A stretch of DNA of 5,324 nucleotides from QHXQ01 sp036389375 (GTDB lineage: Bacteria > Acidobacteriota > Blastocatellia > Pyrinomonadales > Pyrinomonadaceae). The stretch is from assembly GCA_036389375.1 (NCBI GenBank), contig DASVQA010000047.1, positions 1 through 5,324 on the forward strand. The letters are read 5' to 3'. The notes under the pieces are model-generated. The model did not search any database and had not been told where the DNA came from. It worked only from the letters and a program-made list of their open reading frames with translations. Below, in pieces: positions 1-5,324 of the stretch (positions are counted from its first letter, which is position 1; each line of letters begins with the position of its first letter). The translations under genes and the position numbers were made by a program.

Positions 1-21
1 GTAGTTATCTGCGCGCGGAGG

Positions 22-36
22 CTTGGTTCAACCAAG
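22..36. repeat. Short near-perfect palindrome, 7-bp arms
   Basis: The arms CTTGGTT and AACCAAG are exact reverse complements separated by a single C. As RNA this could fold into a 6-bp stem with a 3-base loop. It lies beyond the larger hairpin at 52-93, so on the minus strand it would be a second stem-loop after the aminopeptidase gene. It could also be a small dyad operator for a gene left of the window. No function can be assigned from sequence alone. Confidence 0.45.
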
Positions 37-51
37 GACACGCCGAAGCAG

Positions 52-93
52 CACAAAGGGCGCGTAGATATTCAAATCCACGTGCCCTTTGTG
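52..93 (-). terminator. Terminator-like hairpin after the aminopeptidase gene
   Basis: The arms CACAAAGGGC (52-61) and GCCCTTTGTG (84-93) are perfect reverse complements. Pairing continues inward through 62-65 and 80-83 with one G-U, giving about 14 bp around a 14-base loop. The structure begins 53 bases past the aminopeptidase stop codon, where a transcript end is expected. Neither strand has a clear T-run after the stem, so it is not a textbook intrinsic terminator. It may act with Rho, protect the 3' end of the mRNA, or serve a convergent gene to the left. Confidence 0.55.
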
Positions 94-146
94 TGGCCTA
101 TGTCTATGTCTCAACGGGCCGCGCTGGCCGCAACTTGAAAATCACG

Positions 147-1439
147 CTAACGCGCCATCAGTTCTTCGATCTCTTCAATCTGCTTGGGCGCTTTCGCCGT
201 CAGCACGCGATGACCTTCGGGGGTAACGAGTACGTCGTCTTCAATGCGGACGCCGATGCCGCGATATTTGTCGGGGATGTTCTCAGCGTTTTCAGCGATG
301 TAGAGACCGGGTTCGACGGTGATGATGATGCCGGGTTCGAGCGGGCGGTCTTGCCCGTCCACCTGATAACGCCCTACGTCATGCACGTCCATGCCGAGGA
401 AGTGGCCGAGCATGTGCATGTAGAAACGCTTGTACGTGCCCTCTTCGATCAGCTTCTCGGCAGCGCCCGTCAGTAAACCGAGCCGCAGCATGCGCTCGGT
501 CAGCATCCGGGTCGCGTGTTTGTTCAGTTCGCCCATCGTCACGCCGGGCCGGACGAGTGCGACGCACGCCATCTGCGTTTCGAGCACTGCGTTGTAAACG
601 TCGCGCTGCGCTTCGGTGTAGCGCCCGTTGACGGGGAAGGTGCGCGTGATGTCGGACGCATAACCGCGATACTCAGCGCCCGCGTCCACGAGCAGCAGGT
701 CGCCGTCGCGCAGGGGCGCGTCGTTCGTGATGTAGTGGAGCACGGTCGCGTTTGCGCCGCCGCCGACGATGGAGTTGTAGGCGGGCGCGGCTGCGCCGTT
801 GCGGCGGAAGTGGTATTCGATGAGCGCCTCGATCTCGTACTCGTTCATGCCGGGGCGTGTGGCGCGCATCGCTTCGACGTGGGCCTCGGCGGCGATGTCG
901 GCGCTGCGCTGCATGAGTTCGATCTCCGGCGGCGTCTTGACGAGCCGCAACTCATGCAGGATGACGCCGGGATCGGTGATCGCGTCGGGCGCGCGATAGA
1001 GTCGGCTGCGGGCGCGCATGGCGTGGACGTGCTGGATGAGCGTTGCGTCCAACTCCGCGTTGACGCCGAGCCGGTAGTAGAGATTGCGCGCACCGTTGAG
1101 GAGTTCGCGCACCTGCTCGTGAAACTCCGCGACCGTGTGGGCCTTGTCCGCGCCAAATTCCGCGACCGCACCTTCGACGCCGGCCCGTCTGCCGTCCCAC
1201 GTCTCGCGTTCAGGATCGCGCGGGCGGACAAAGAGCGTGTACTTGTGTTCGGGGTGCGCGGGCGCGATGACGGCGATGGCTTCCGGCTCGTTGAAGCCGG
1301 TCAGGTAGTAGAAATCCGAGTCCTGCCGGTAGCGATATTCCGTGTCGTTCGAGCGCGTGCGTTCGGGCGCGCTGCTGATGATGGCAATTGAGTCCGGGTC
1401 CATGCGGCGCATGAACTCTTCAAGCTGGGGTCGGCGCAT
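147..1439 (-). CDS. pepP: Xaa-Pro aminopeptidase (aminopeptidase P, M24B family)
   Basis: The gene encodes a 430-residue cytoplasmic metallopeptidase that removes the N-terminal residue from peptides with proline in second position. An AMP_N-type N-terminal domain (about residues 4-140) precedes a pita-bread M24 catalytic domain (about 168-412). All five expected metal ligands are present: Asp252 and Asp263 (VDAGAEYRGYASD), His346 (MLGHFLG), Glu376 (TVEPGLY) and Glu400 (VRIEDD). His235 and His353 match the family's conserved active-site histidines. The length is close to E. coli PepP (441 residues). The ATG at 1439 was chosen because AAGGAG lies 9 bases upstream and the AMP_N domain begins at once. 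The frame stays open upstream to 1721 and would add 94 residues, but those read through the intergenic inverted repeat and do not look like protein. The dehydrogenase gene is divergent. No signal peptide is seen. The family call is firm; the exact peptide preference is inferred. Confidence 0.95.
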   Translation of the reverse strand: MRRPQLEEFMRRMDPDSIAIISSAPERTRSNDTEYRYRQDSDFYYLTGFNEPEAIAVIAPAHPEHKYTLFVRPRDPERETWDGRRAGVEGAVAEFGADKAHTVAEFHEQVRELLNGARNLYYRLGVNAELDATLIQHVHAMRARSRLYRAPDAITDPGVILHELRLVKTPPEIELMQRSADIAAEAHVEAMRATRPGMNEYEIEALIEYHFRRNGAAAPAYNSIVGGGANATVLHYITNDAPLRDGDLLLVDAGAEYRGYASDITRTFPVNGRYTEAQRDVYNAVLETQMACVALVRPGVTMGELNKHATRMLTERMLRLGLLTGAAEKLIEEGTYKRFYMHMLGHFLGMDVHDVGRYQVDGQDRPLEPGIIITVEPGLYIAENAENIPDKYRGIGVRIEDDVLVTPEGHRVLTAKAPKQIEEIEELMAR

Positions 1440-1446
1440 GCAAGTG

Positions 1447-1455
1447 TTCTCCTTC
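1447..1455 (-). promoter_or_regulatory. Ribosome binding site that fixes the aminopeptidase start
   Basis: Read on the minus strand this is GAAGGAGAA. Its AAGGAG core lies 9 bases before the ATG at 1439. It supports that start over in-frame upstream codons as far as 1721, and over the later in-frame Met codons at residues 10 and 13, which have no comparable site. Confidence 0.8.
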
Positions 1456-1467
1456 GCTTTGCAAGAC

Positions 1468-1497
1468 ATTGTAACTGAGCGGCGCGGCCGCACGGAA
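1468..1497 (-). promoter_or_regulatory. Candidate sigma-70-type promoter for the aminopeptidase gene
   Basis: On the minus strand TACAAT (1473-1468) matches the -10 consensus at five of six positions. The best -35 candidate is TTCCGT (1497-1492) with an 18-base spacer, which is a poor match. Transcription would begin near 1461, leaving a leader of about 22 bases that still contains the ribosome binding site. The -10 position is attractive, but the weak -35 keeps this tentative. Confidence 0.4.
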
Positions 1498-1517
1498 ATG
1501 AATGCCTCTAAAACACA

Positions 1518-1587
1518 CAAACGCGCAAAGACGCGAAGCAGACCGCGCAAGAGTTTGCACACTTCGTTTTGCGTCTTTGCGCGTTTG
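1518..1587. repeat. Long intergenic inverted repeat, 17-bp perfect arms
   Basis: The left arm (1518-1534, starting CAAACGCGCAAAG) is the exact reverse complement of the right arm (1571-1587). Pairing can extend inward to 1539 and 1566 with two G-U pairs, giving about 22 bp around a 26-base loop. It sits between the two divergent genes and between their candidate promoters. It also explains why both flanking reading frames stay open artificially far upstream. The arm content (CGCAAAGACGC-like) recalls dispersed intergenic palindromic repeats I have seen in acidobacterial, cyanobacterial and Chloroflexi genomes, so a REP- or MITE-like element is the first guess. There is no coding content, and no clear target-site duplication was noticed. 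Confidence 0.75.
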
Positions 1588-1614
1588 CGGGCGGCTCTTT
1601 TTACTTCGTGGGGC

Positions 1615-1643
1615 TTCCCCTCAAATGCTTTTCGGTTGATAAT
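1615..1643 (+). promoter_or_regulatory. Candidate promoter for the aldehyde dehydrogenase gene
   Basis: GATAAT (1638-1643) matches the -10 consensus at five of six positions. TTCCCC (1615-1620) is a weak -35 with a 17-base spacer. Transcription would begin near 1650, giving a leader of about 19 bases before the ATG at 1669. A small GGGG-CTT-CCCC dyad (1610-1620) overlaps the -35 and may be an operator or chance. Confidence 0.4.
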
Positions 1644-1668
1644 TCGCATTGAGCCTCGCGGAAAAACT

Positions 1669-3264
1669 ATGGCCACGCAAATCAAGGAACACGCGCCAGC
1701 GAAGACGACGCGCGAGATCACCTCTTACGATCCGGCGACGGGCGCGGAAGTGGGGCGCGTGCCGGCAATGGACGCGGCCGAAGTTGCACAGGCGGTCGCG
1801 CGGGCGCGGGCGGCGCAGACGGCGTGGGGTGCGCTCAATTACGCCGAGCGCGGGCGCGTCGTGCTGCGGGCGCGGGCATTGGTGCTCGCCGAGCTTGAAG
1901 AGATTGCGGCGCTCATCGCGCGCGAGGCGGGCAAGCCCGTCGCGGAAGCGGTTGCGATGGAGCTTGTGCCGACGCTCGACCTGATGCAGTTCTTCGCGCG
2001 CCGCACGCGCACGTTGTTGCGGCCGGAGAAGATCGACATAGGCCAGTATGGTTTGATGGGGCGCTCCTCGCACGTCGTATATCGCCCGCTTGGTGTCGTC
2101 GGCATCATCTCGCCGTGGAATTTTCCGTGGGCGATTCCGTTGGGCGAAGTGGTAATGGCCTTGATGGCCGGCAACGGCGTCGTTTTGAAGCCGAGCGAGT
2201 TGACGCCGTTCGTGGGCTTGCAGATCGGCGACGTGTTCGCGCGCGCAGGCTTGCCGGCCGGATTGCTGGGCGTCGTAACCGGCGACGGCGCGACCGGCGC
2301 GGCGCTCGTGGCGGCGGGCGTGGATAAGATCATGTTCACGGGCAGCGTGGCGACCGGCAAGCGCGTCGCGGTCGCAGCGGCCGAGCGGCTCACGCCGGTC
2401 GTACTGGAACTCGGCGGCAAAGACCCGATGCTCGTGCTGGCGGACGCCGATGTGGAAGCTGCGGCGAGCGCGGCCGTGTGGGGCGCGTTCGCCAATGCGG
2501 GACAGGCGTGTGCGTCGGTCGAGCGTTGCTACGTGCAGGAGCAGGTTGCGCCTAAGTTTCTGGCGCGCGTCGTCGAGTTGACGCAGAAACTAAGACAGGG
2601 CGCGCAGGCGAGCGACGGCGCGGACGTGGGTGCGATGTCGAGCGAGCGGCAGTTGCAGATCGTCGCGGCGCACGTCAGCGACGCAGTGGCGCGTGGTGCG
2701 CGCGCGCTCACGGGCGGGCGGCGCATGGGCGATGACGCGCACGCCGGTTGGTTCTACGAGCCGACGGTGCTGACAGATGTAGATCACACGATGCCCGTCA
2801 TGCGCGAGGAGACGTTCGGCCCCGTGCTGCCGGTGATGACGTTCAAGACGGAAGCGGAAGCCGTGCGCTTAGCGAACGACAGCGTCTTTGGTCTGACGGC
2901 GAGCGTGTGGACGCGCGACATTGCGCGCGGGCGACGCATCGCCGAGCAGATCGAGGCGGGCACGGTCATGGTCAACGAGGTGCTCTACACGCACGGCATC
3001 GCACAGACGCCTTGGGGCGGCTTCAAGCAGAGCGGACTGGGGCGCACACACGGGCGCGCAGGACTGCTTGAACTCGTCGCCGCGCAGCACGTCCACGTCA
3101 ACCGCATCACGCTGCTGCCCGACCTCTGGTGGTTCAACTACACGGCACAGGCCGGCACGCTCTTTCGCGGTCTCGCCCGGCGCTTCACCAACGGCTCCAT
3201 CTTCTCTACTTCGCTCCTTCTGCCGCAGATGCTCCGCCGCTGGCGCGAGCGGCGACGACGCTAA
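1669..3264 (+). CDS. NAD(P)-dependent aldehyde dehydrogenase with C-terminal extension
   Basis: The 531-residue enzyme belongs to the ALDH superfamily, which oxidises aldehydes to carboxylic acids with NAD(P)+. Key sites are intact: Asn151 in SPWNFPW (oxyanion hole), Lys174 in LKPSE, the cofactor loop FTGSVATGK (223-231), Glu247 in ELGGKDP (general base), catalytic Cys281 in GQACASVERC, and Glu381 in EETFGPV. GFKQSGLGR (451-459) is the usual C-terminal signature. The ATG at 1669 gives a normal ALDH N-terminus (Asp21-Pro22-Ala-Thr-Gly, the NPATGE-like motif). Its ribosome site is weak (GGAAAAA). The frame is open back to 1342, but that stretch is antisense to the aminopeptidase and crosses the inverted repeat. 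After about residue 480 there is an atypical tail rich in aromatic and hydrophobic residues that ends in RRWRERRRR. The tail could bind membrane; this is inference. The substrate cannot be read from sequence. Succinate-semialdehyde-type and broad aliphatic aldehyde dehydrogenases are both possible. Confidence 0.95.
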   Translation: MATQIKEHAPAKTTREITSYDPATGAEVGRVPAMDAAEVAQAVARARAAQTAWGALNYAERGRVVLRARALVLAELEEIAALIAREAGKPVAEAVAMELVPTLDLMQFFARRTRTLLRPEKIDIGQYGLMGRSSHVVYRPLGVVGIISPWNFPWAIPLGEVVMALMAGNGVVLKPSELTPFVGLQIGDVFARAGLPAGLLGVVTGDGATGAALVAAGVDKIMFTGSVATGKRVAVAAAERLTPVVLELGGKDPMLVLADADVEAAASAAVWGAFANAGQACASVERCYVQEQVAPKFLARVVELTQKLRQGAQASDGADVGAMSSERQLQIVAAHVSDAVARGARALTGGRRMGDDAHAGWFYEPTVLTDVDHTMPVMREETFGPVLPVMTFKTEAEAVRLANDSVFGLTASVWTRDIARGRRIAEQIEAGTVMVNEVLYTHGIAQTPWGGFKQSGLGRTHGRAGLLELVAAQHVHVNRITLLPDLWWFNYTAQAGTLFRGLARRFTNGSIFSTSLLLPQMLRRWRERRRR

Positions 3265-3329
3265 AGCGCACGCCGGTTTTCGCCCACGCGCACCCGCCTT
3301 ATCTTTCTCTCCGCTATATGCTTCTGCCA

Positions 3330-3351
3330 GCTTGCGCATTATCACGCAAGC
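3330..3351 (+). terminator. Stem-loop downstream of the aldehyde dehydrogenase gene
   Basis: The arms GCTTGCG (3330-3336) and CGCAAGC (3345-3351) pair perfectly around an 8-base loop, starting 66 bases after the dehydrogenase stop. There is no T-run afterwards. The hairpin is flanked by a direct repeat GCTATAT (3313-3319 and 3353-3359). It may end the dehydrogenase transcript or be an operator for the next gene. Confidence 0.4.
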
Positions 3352-3399
3352 GGCTATATTGACTCACCTCCTCAAAGGGAAGTCTGGTTATTTGCTTTT

Positions 3400-3487
3400 A
3401 CGGTTAGTACCTCGCGCCGGAAAGTTGTGTCTCCACCACTCCGCTGGCGTATCCGAGAACGATAAACGGTTAGCAATTCATACCTCG
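3400..3487. repeat. Two-part direct repeat ACGGTTAG plus TACCTCG
   Basis: ACGGTTAG followed at once by TACCTCG occurs at 3400-3414. The same two blocks in the same order recur at 3466-3473 and 3481-3487, now separated by 7 bases. A third partial copy, AACGGTT, is at 3534-3540. The start-to-start distance of the full copies is 66 bases. They lie upstream of the exported protein gene and could be regulator binding sites or remnants of a duplication. Confidence 0.4.
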
Positions 3488-3600
3488 TAGGGCGCAGTGT
3501 TTTTAATTTACGTCCCGGAATCTAACGGTTCGCTTGCCCAACCTCAAAGCGGGATCGCCTCCACCCCGGCGGTCTCATTCAATCCACGTTCAGTTATCTC

Positions 3601-3605
3601 GGAGG
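3601..3605 (+). promoter_or_regulatory. Strong Shine-Dalgarno site of the exported protein gene
   Basis: GGAGG lies 4 bases before the ATG at 3610. The spacing is slightly short, but the match to the anti-Shine-Dalgarno sequence is strong. The signal peptide that begins directly at this ATG agrees with this start. Confidence 0.8.
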
Positions 3606-3609
3606 AACG

Positions 3610-5196
3610 ATGAAGAGAAGGACAACCCTGATTTCGCTAACCGCTTTGTGTACCGTCATCATGCTCCCCACGCTTGCGCGCGCGCAAAGCGGGCGGGCGC
3701 AGGTGATGCGGCCTGATCGTGAAGATGTGTCGGCCCCGCTGCGCGAGGTTACGCCCAAGCGTCATGTCAGCACTAACCCGGAACACGAATTGAAGCGCCT
3801 GCCCGCGCAGACCGGCGGTGGGCAAGACCCGCTGGCTGCCACCGGCACTTCGACGAGCGCCGCGACCACGGCCCCCGGCATCGGCTTTGACGGCGTCGGC
3901 GTCGGTGGCGGCTATTCACCCGATGCGGCCCCGCCCGACACCAACGGCGCGGCCGGACTCACGCAGTACGTGCAGTGGGTCAATGAAGATTTTGCGGTCT
4001 ATGATAAAGCGACGGGCACGCGCCTCTACGGCCCCGCCGCCGGCAACACTTTGTGGAGCGGCTTCGGCGGCCCCTGCCAGACGTTCAACGACGGCGATCC
4101 GATTGTGCAGTATGACAAGGCGGCCAACCGTTGGATCATGACGCAGTTCGCCGTCTCCACGACGCCCTACACGCAGTGCATCGCCGTCTCCGACACGGCG
4201 GACGCGACCGGCACGTATCACCGCTACTCCTTCAACTACGGGACGAGCTTCAACGACTATCCTAAGGTCGGTGTCTGGCCCGATGGCTATTACATCACCT
4301 ACAACATGTTCAAGAATGGCCGCCTCTTCCAAGGCGCAAAAGTGTGCGCGATTGACCGCGCCGCCATTCTCGGCACGGCCGCGCGCGCCGTCACGCAGCA
4401 GTGCGTGCAGTTGAGCAGCAGCTTCGGCGGCTTGTTGCCCGCCGACCTCGACGGCTCGATCCAGCCGCCGGCCAACTCGCCCGAATTCCTGCTTAACTTC
4501 GGCACAAACTCGCTCAACTTCTGGCGCTTTAAAGTTGACTGGACGAACACGGCCAACACGGCGCTGACGGGGCCGACGAACCTGCCGGTCGCAGCCTTCA
4601 GCCGTGCATGCAGCGGCGGCACGTGCATCCCGCAACTCGGCACGACGCAGAAGCTCGACTCGCTCGCCGACCGCCTGATGTACCGGCTCGCCTACCGCGC
4701 CTTCGCTGACGGGCACGAGGCGCTCGTCGTCAACCACTCGATTGCGACCAGCGGCACGTCGGGCAGCGGTCTGCGCTGGTACGAACTGCGTAACTCGGCT
4801 GCGGGCCCGCTCGCTACGGCCGCGCCGGTCGTCTATCAGCAGGGCACGTTTGCGCCCGACAGCCAGTTCCGCTGGATGGGCAGCGCCGCGATGGACAAGG
4901 TTGGCAACATCGCCATCGGCTACAGCCGTTCGAGCAGCACGGCGAATCCTTCGATCTTCTTCACGGCGCGCAATCCCAGCGACCCGCTCGGCACGATGAG
5001 TCTGGCGGAGAGCACCATCATCTTCGGCGGTGGTTCGCAGACGGGGACGCTCGCGCGCTGGGGCGACTACAGCAGCCTGTCGGTCGATCCCGTTGACGAT
5101 TGCACGATGTGGTACACGACCGAATACTTGAAGACCAACGGCTCGTTCAACTGGAGCACGCGCGTCGGCACCTTCAAGATCACCGGCTGCCAGTAA
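3610..5196 (+). CDS. Exported protein of unknown function, possible beta-propeller
   Basis: The 528-residue product carries a clear signal peptide: a KRR n-region, a hydrophobic core (about residues 7-22) and an Ala-Arg-Ala cleavage site after residue 25. The mature protein would be about 503 residues, periplasmic, surface or secreted. A low-complexity Ala/Thr/Gly linker (about 66-100) precedes a conserved-looking core. Notable segments are PPDTNGA (108-114), GDPIVQYDKAANRW (162-175), FNDYPKVGVWPDGYY (214-228), DRLMYRLAYRAFADGHEA (354-371), RWMGSAAMDKVGNIAIGY (421-438) and RWGDYSSLSVDPVDDC (483-499). Repeated short aromatic and Gly/Asp strand-turn segments suggest a sialidase-like beta-propeller; this is inference. 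The mature part has eight cysteines (156, 190, 246, 265, 334, 339, 499, 527), an even number that fits disulfides outside the cytoplasm. I recall similar uncharacterised secreted proteins in Acidobacteriota and other phyla, but no named domain or catalytic site is recognised. No lipobox, C-terminal anchor or obvious sorting domain is seen. It is probably transcribed on its own. Confidence 0.9.
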   Translation: MKRRTTLISLTALCTVIMLPTLARAQSGRAQVMRPDREDVSAPLREVTPKRHVSTNPEHELKRLPAQTGGGQDPLAATGTSTSAATTAPGIGFDGVGVGGGYSPDAAPPDTNGAAGLTQYVQWVNEDFAVYDKATGTRLYGPAAGNTLWSGFGGPCQTFNDGDPIVQYDKAANRWIMTQFAVSTTPYTQCIAVSDTADATGTYHRYSFNYGTSFNDYPKVGVWPDGYYITYNMFKNGRLFQGAKVCAIDRAAILGTAARAVTQQCVQLSSSFGGLLPADLDGSIQPPANSPEFLLNFGTNSLNFWRFKVDWTNTANTALTGPTNLPVAAFSRACSGGTCIPQLGTTQKLDSLADRLMYRLAYRAFADGHEALVVNHSIATSGTSGSGLRWYELRNSAAGPLATAAPVVYQQGTFAPDSQFRWMGSAAMDKVGNIAIGYSRSSSTANPSIFFTARNPSDPLGTMSLAESTIIFGGGSQTGTLARWGDYSSLSVDPVDDCTMWYTTEYLKTNGSFNWSTRVGTFKITGCQ

Positions 5197-5238
5197 AGCC
5201 CGCGCTCGAAGCGGACAAACTGGCCACGCTTGCCAGAG

Positions 5239-5273
5239 AGGCGGGCGCGTGACTTAACTGAACGCGCCCGCCT
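5239..5273. terminator. GC-rich hairpin after the exported protein gene
   Basis: The arms GGCGGGCGCGT (5240-5250) and ACGCGCCCGCC (5262-5272) are perfect reverse complements around an 11-base loop, and an outer A-T pair makes 12 bp. The hairpin begins 42 bases after the stop codon at 5196. Only two T residues follow it, so it lacks a proper T-run. A weaker stem, CTGGC with GCCAG (5220-5236), lies just before it. Being symmetrical, it could serve both this gene and a convergent gene entering from the right. Confidence 0.6.
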
Positions 5274-5324
5274 TAACCTCCAACACACTCGCTGCACGTC
5301 GCCCGCGCCGGCCCTTGAGCGCGA

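Larger units (their letters stand above)
3265..3609 (+). other. 345-base intergenic region and probable leader of the exported protein gene
   Basis: No convincing gene is seen here, and reading frames crossing it are extensions of antisense or out-of-frame shadows. It is less GC-rich than the flanking genes in its middle part (about 3355-3515), as expected of regulatory DNA. It contains a stem-loop at 3330-3351, a two-part direct repeat at 3400-3487, and an AT-rich patch near 3500-3510 (GTGTTTTTAATTTA) that might hold a -10 element, though no matching -35 was found. It ends in the ribosome binding site of the next gene. No known riboswitch was recognised. Confidence 0.5.

Noticed and set aside
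66..95. TTCAAATCC resembling a tRNA T-loop
   Set aside because: The flanking bases do not form a T-stem, and no anticodon arm or acceptor stem can be built around it.
1..138. Second plus-strand frame open from base 1 to a TGA at 136-138
   Set aside because: About 45 codons with no recognisable motif, crossing the hairpin. This is too little evidence to call the end of a gene.
1..476. Plus-strand frame open from the left edge to 476, beginning with a TPR-like looking segment (YLRAEAWFNQGHAEAA)
   Set aside because: It runs 330 bases antisense into the well-supported aminopeptidase gene and across the 52-93 hairpin, and its third codon positions show no clear GC bias in the first part. A real gene tail ending so deep inside another gene is unlikely, though the left edge prevents full exclusion.
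516..1391. 291-codon plus-strand open frame
   Set aside because: It lies wholly antisense to the aminopeptidase. Long antisense frames are expected opposite GC-rich genes, and its translation is Val/Asp/Arg/Ala-rich without motifs.
1839..2495. 218-codon minus-strand open frame opposite the dehydrogenase
   Set aside because: Its Ser/Thr/Ala-rich translation mirrors the opposite coding strand, with no ribosome binding site or motif recognised.
2869..3345. 158-codon minus-strand frame with an AGGAGGTGA sequence upstream (3372-3364)
   Set aside because: The Shine-Dalgarno-like sequence is striking but lies about 20 bases from the GTG start at 3345, which is too far. Most of the frame is antisense to the dehydrogenase and shows no protein-like motif.
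3364..3372. TCACCTCCT, identical to the anti-Shine-Dalgarno end of 16S rRNA
   Set aside because: The bases before and after do not resemble the rest of a 16S rRNA 3' end, so this is a chance match of nine bases and not an rRNA fragment.
3359..3391. TTGACT as a -35 element with a downstream -10
   Set aside because: No acceptable -10 hexamer occurs 16 to 18 bases downstream. The nearest (GGTTAT) needs a 21-base spacer.
3361..3450. Possible riboswitch in the leader (AAAGGGAAGT and later GC-rich segments)
   Set aside because: The order and spacing of conserved elements do not fit the cobalamin or other riboswitch patterns I know.
3916..4737. 273-codon minus-strand open frame opposite the exported protein
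   Set aside because: It is fully antisense to a gene with a signal peptide and strong ribosome site. Its Val/Arg/Ala/Gly-rich translation is typical of antisense frames.
5254..5324. Possible C-terminal end of a convergent minus-strand gene entering from the right edge (stop codons at 5275-5273 or 5256-5254 in two frames)
   Set aside because: Only 16 to 22 codons are visible and both frames are equally plausible. Nothing identifies a protein, though the hairpin at 5239-5273 would suit a convergent pair.

Overview
The window is GC-rich bacterial chromosomal sequence with three convincing protein genes. They are a minus-strand Xaa-Pro aminopeptidase (147-1439), a divergent plus-strand NAD(P)-dependent aldehyde dehydrogenase (1669-3264), and a plus-strand exported protein of unknown function (3610-5196). 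The coding bias (G or C at most third positions), the Gram-negative style signal peptide, and the resemblance of the exported protein to secreted proteins I recall from Acidobacteriota point to that phylum, perhaps Blastocatellia-like. This assignment is from memory and carries low to moderate confidence.

Layout. Positions 1-146 have no supported gene but hold two inverted repeats, the larger being a terminator-like hairpin just past the aminopeptidase stop codon. The aminopeptidase runs leftward to 147. The divergent intergenic region 1440-1668 holds a good ribosome binding site and a -10 candidate for the aminopeptidase, a promoter candidate for the dehydrogenase, and between them a long perfect inverted repeat (17 bp arms). 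The dehydrogenase runs rightward to 3264. A 345-base intergenic region follows, with a stem-loop and a repeated two-part motif. It leads to the exported protein, which has a strong Shine-Dalgarno sequence and is followed by a GC-rich hairpin at 5239-5273.

How the genes relate. The first two are housekeeping-type enzymes: one trims N-terminal residues before proline, the other oxidises an aldehyde to an acid. Nothing shows that they share a pathway; they share only a divergent control region. The exported protein has its own leader and is probably a separate transcription unit. I see no mobile-element gene, CRISPR array, RNA gene or defence system. The items most worth a second look are the intergenic inverted repeat, the uncharacterised cysteine-containing exported protein, and the unusual C-terminal tail of the dehydrogenase.
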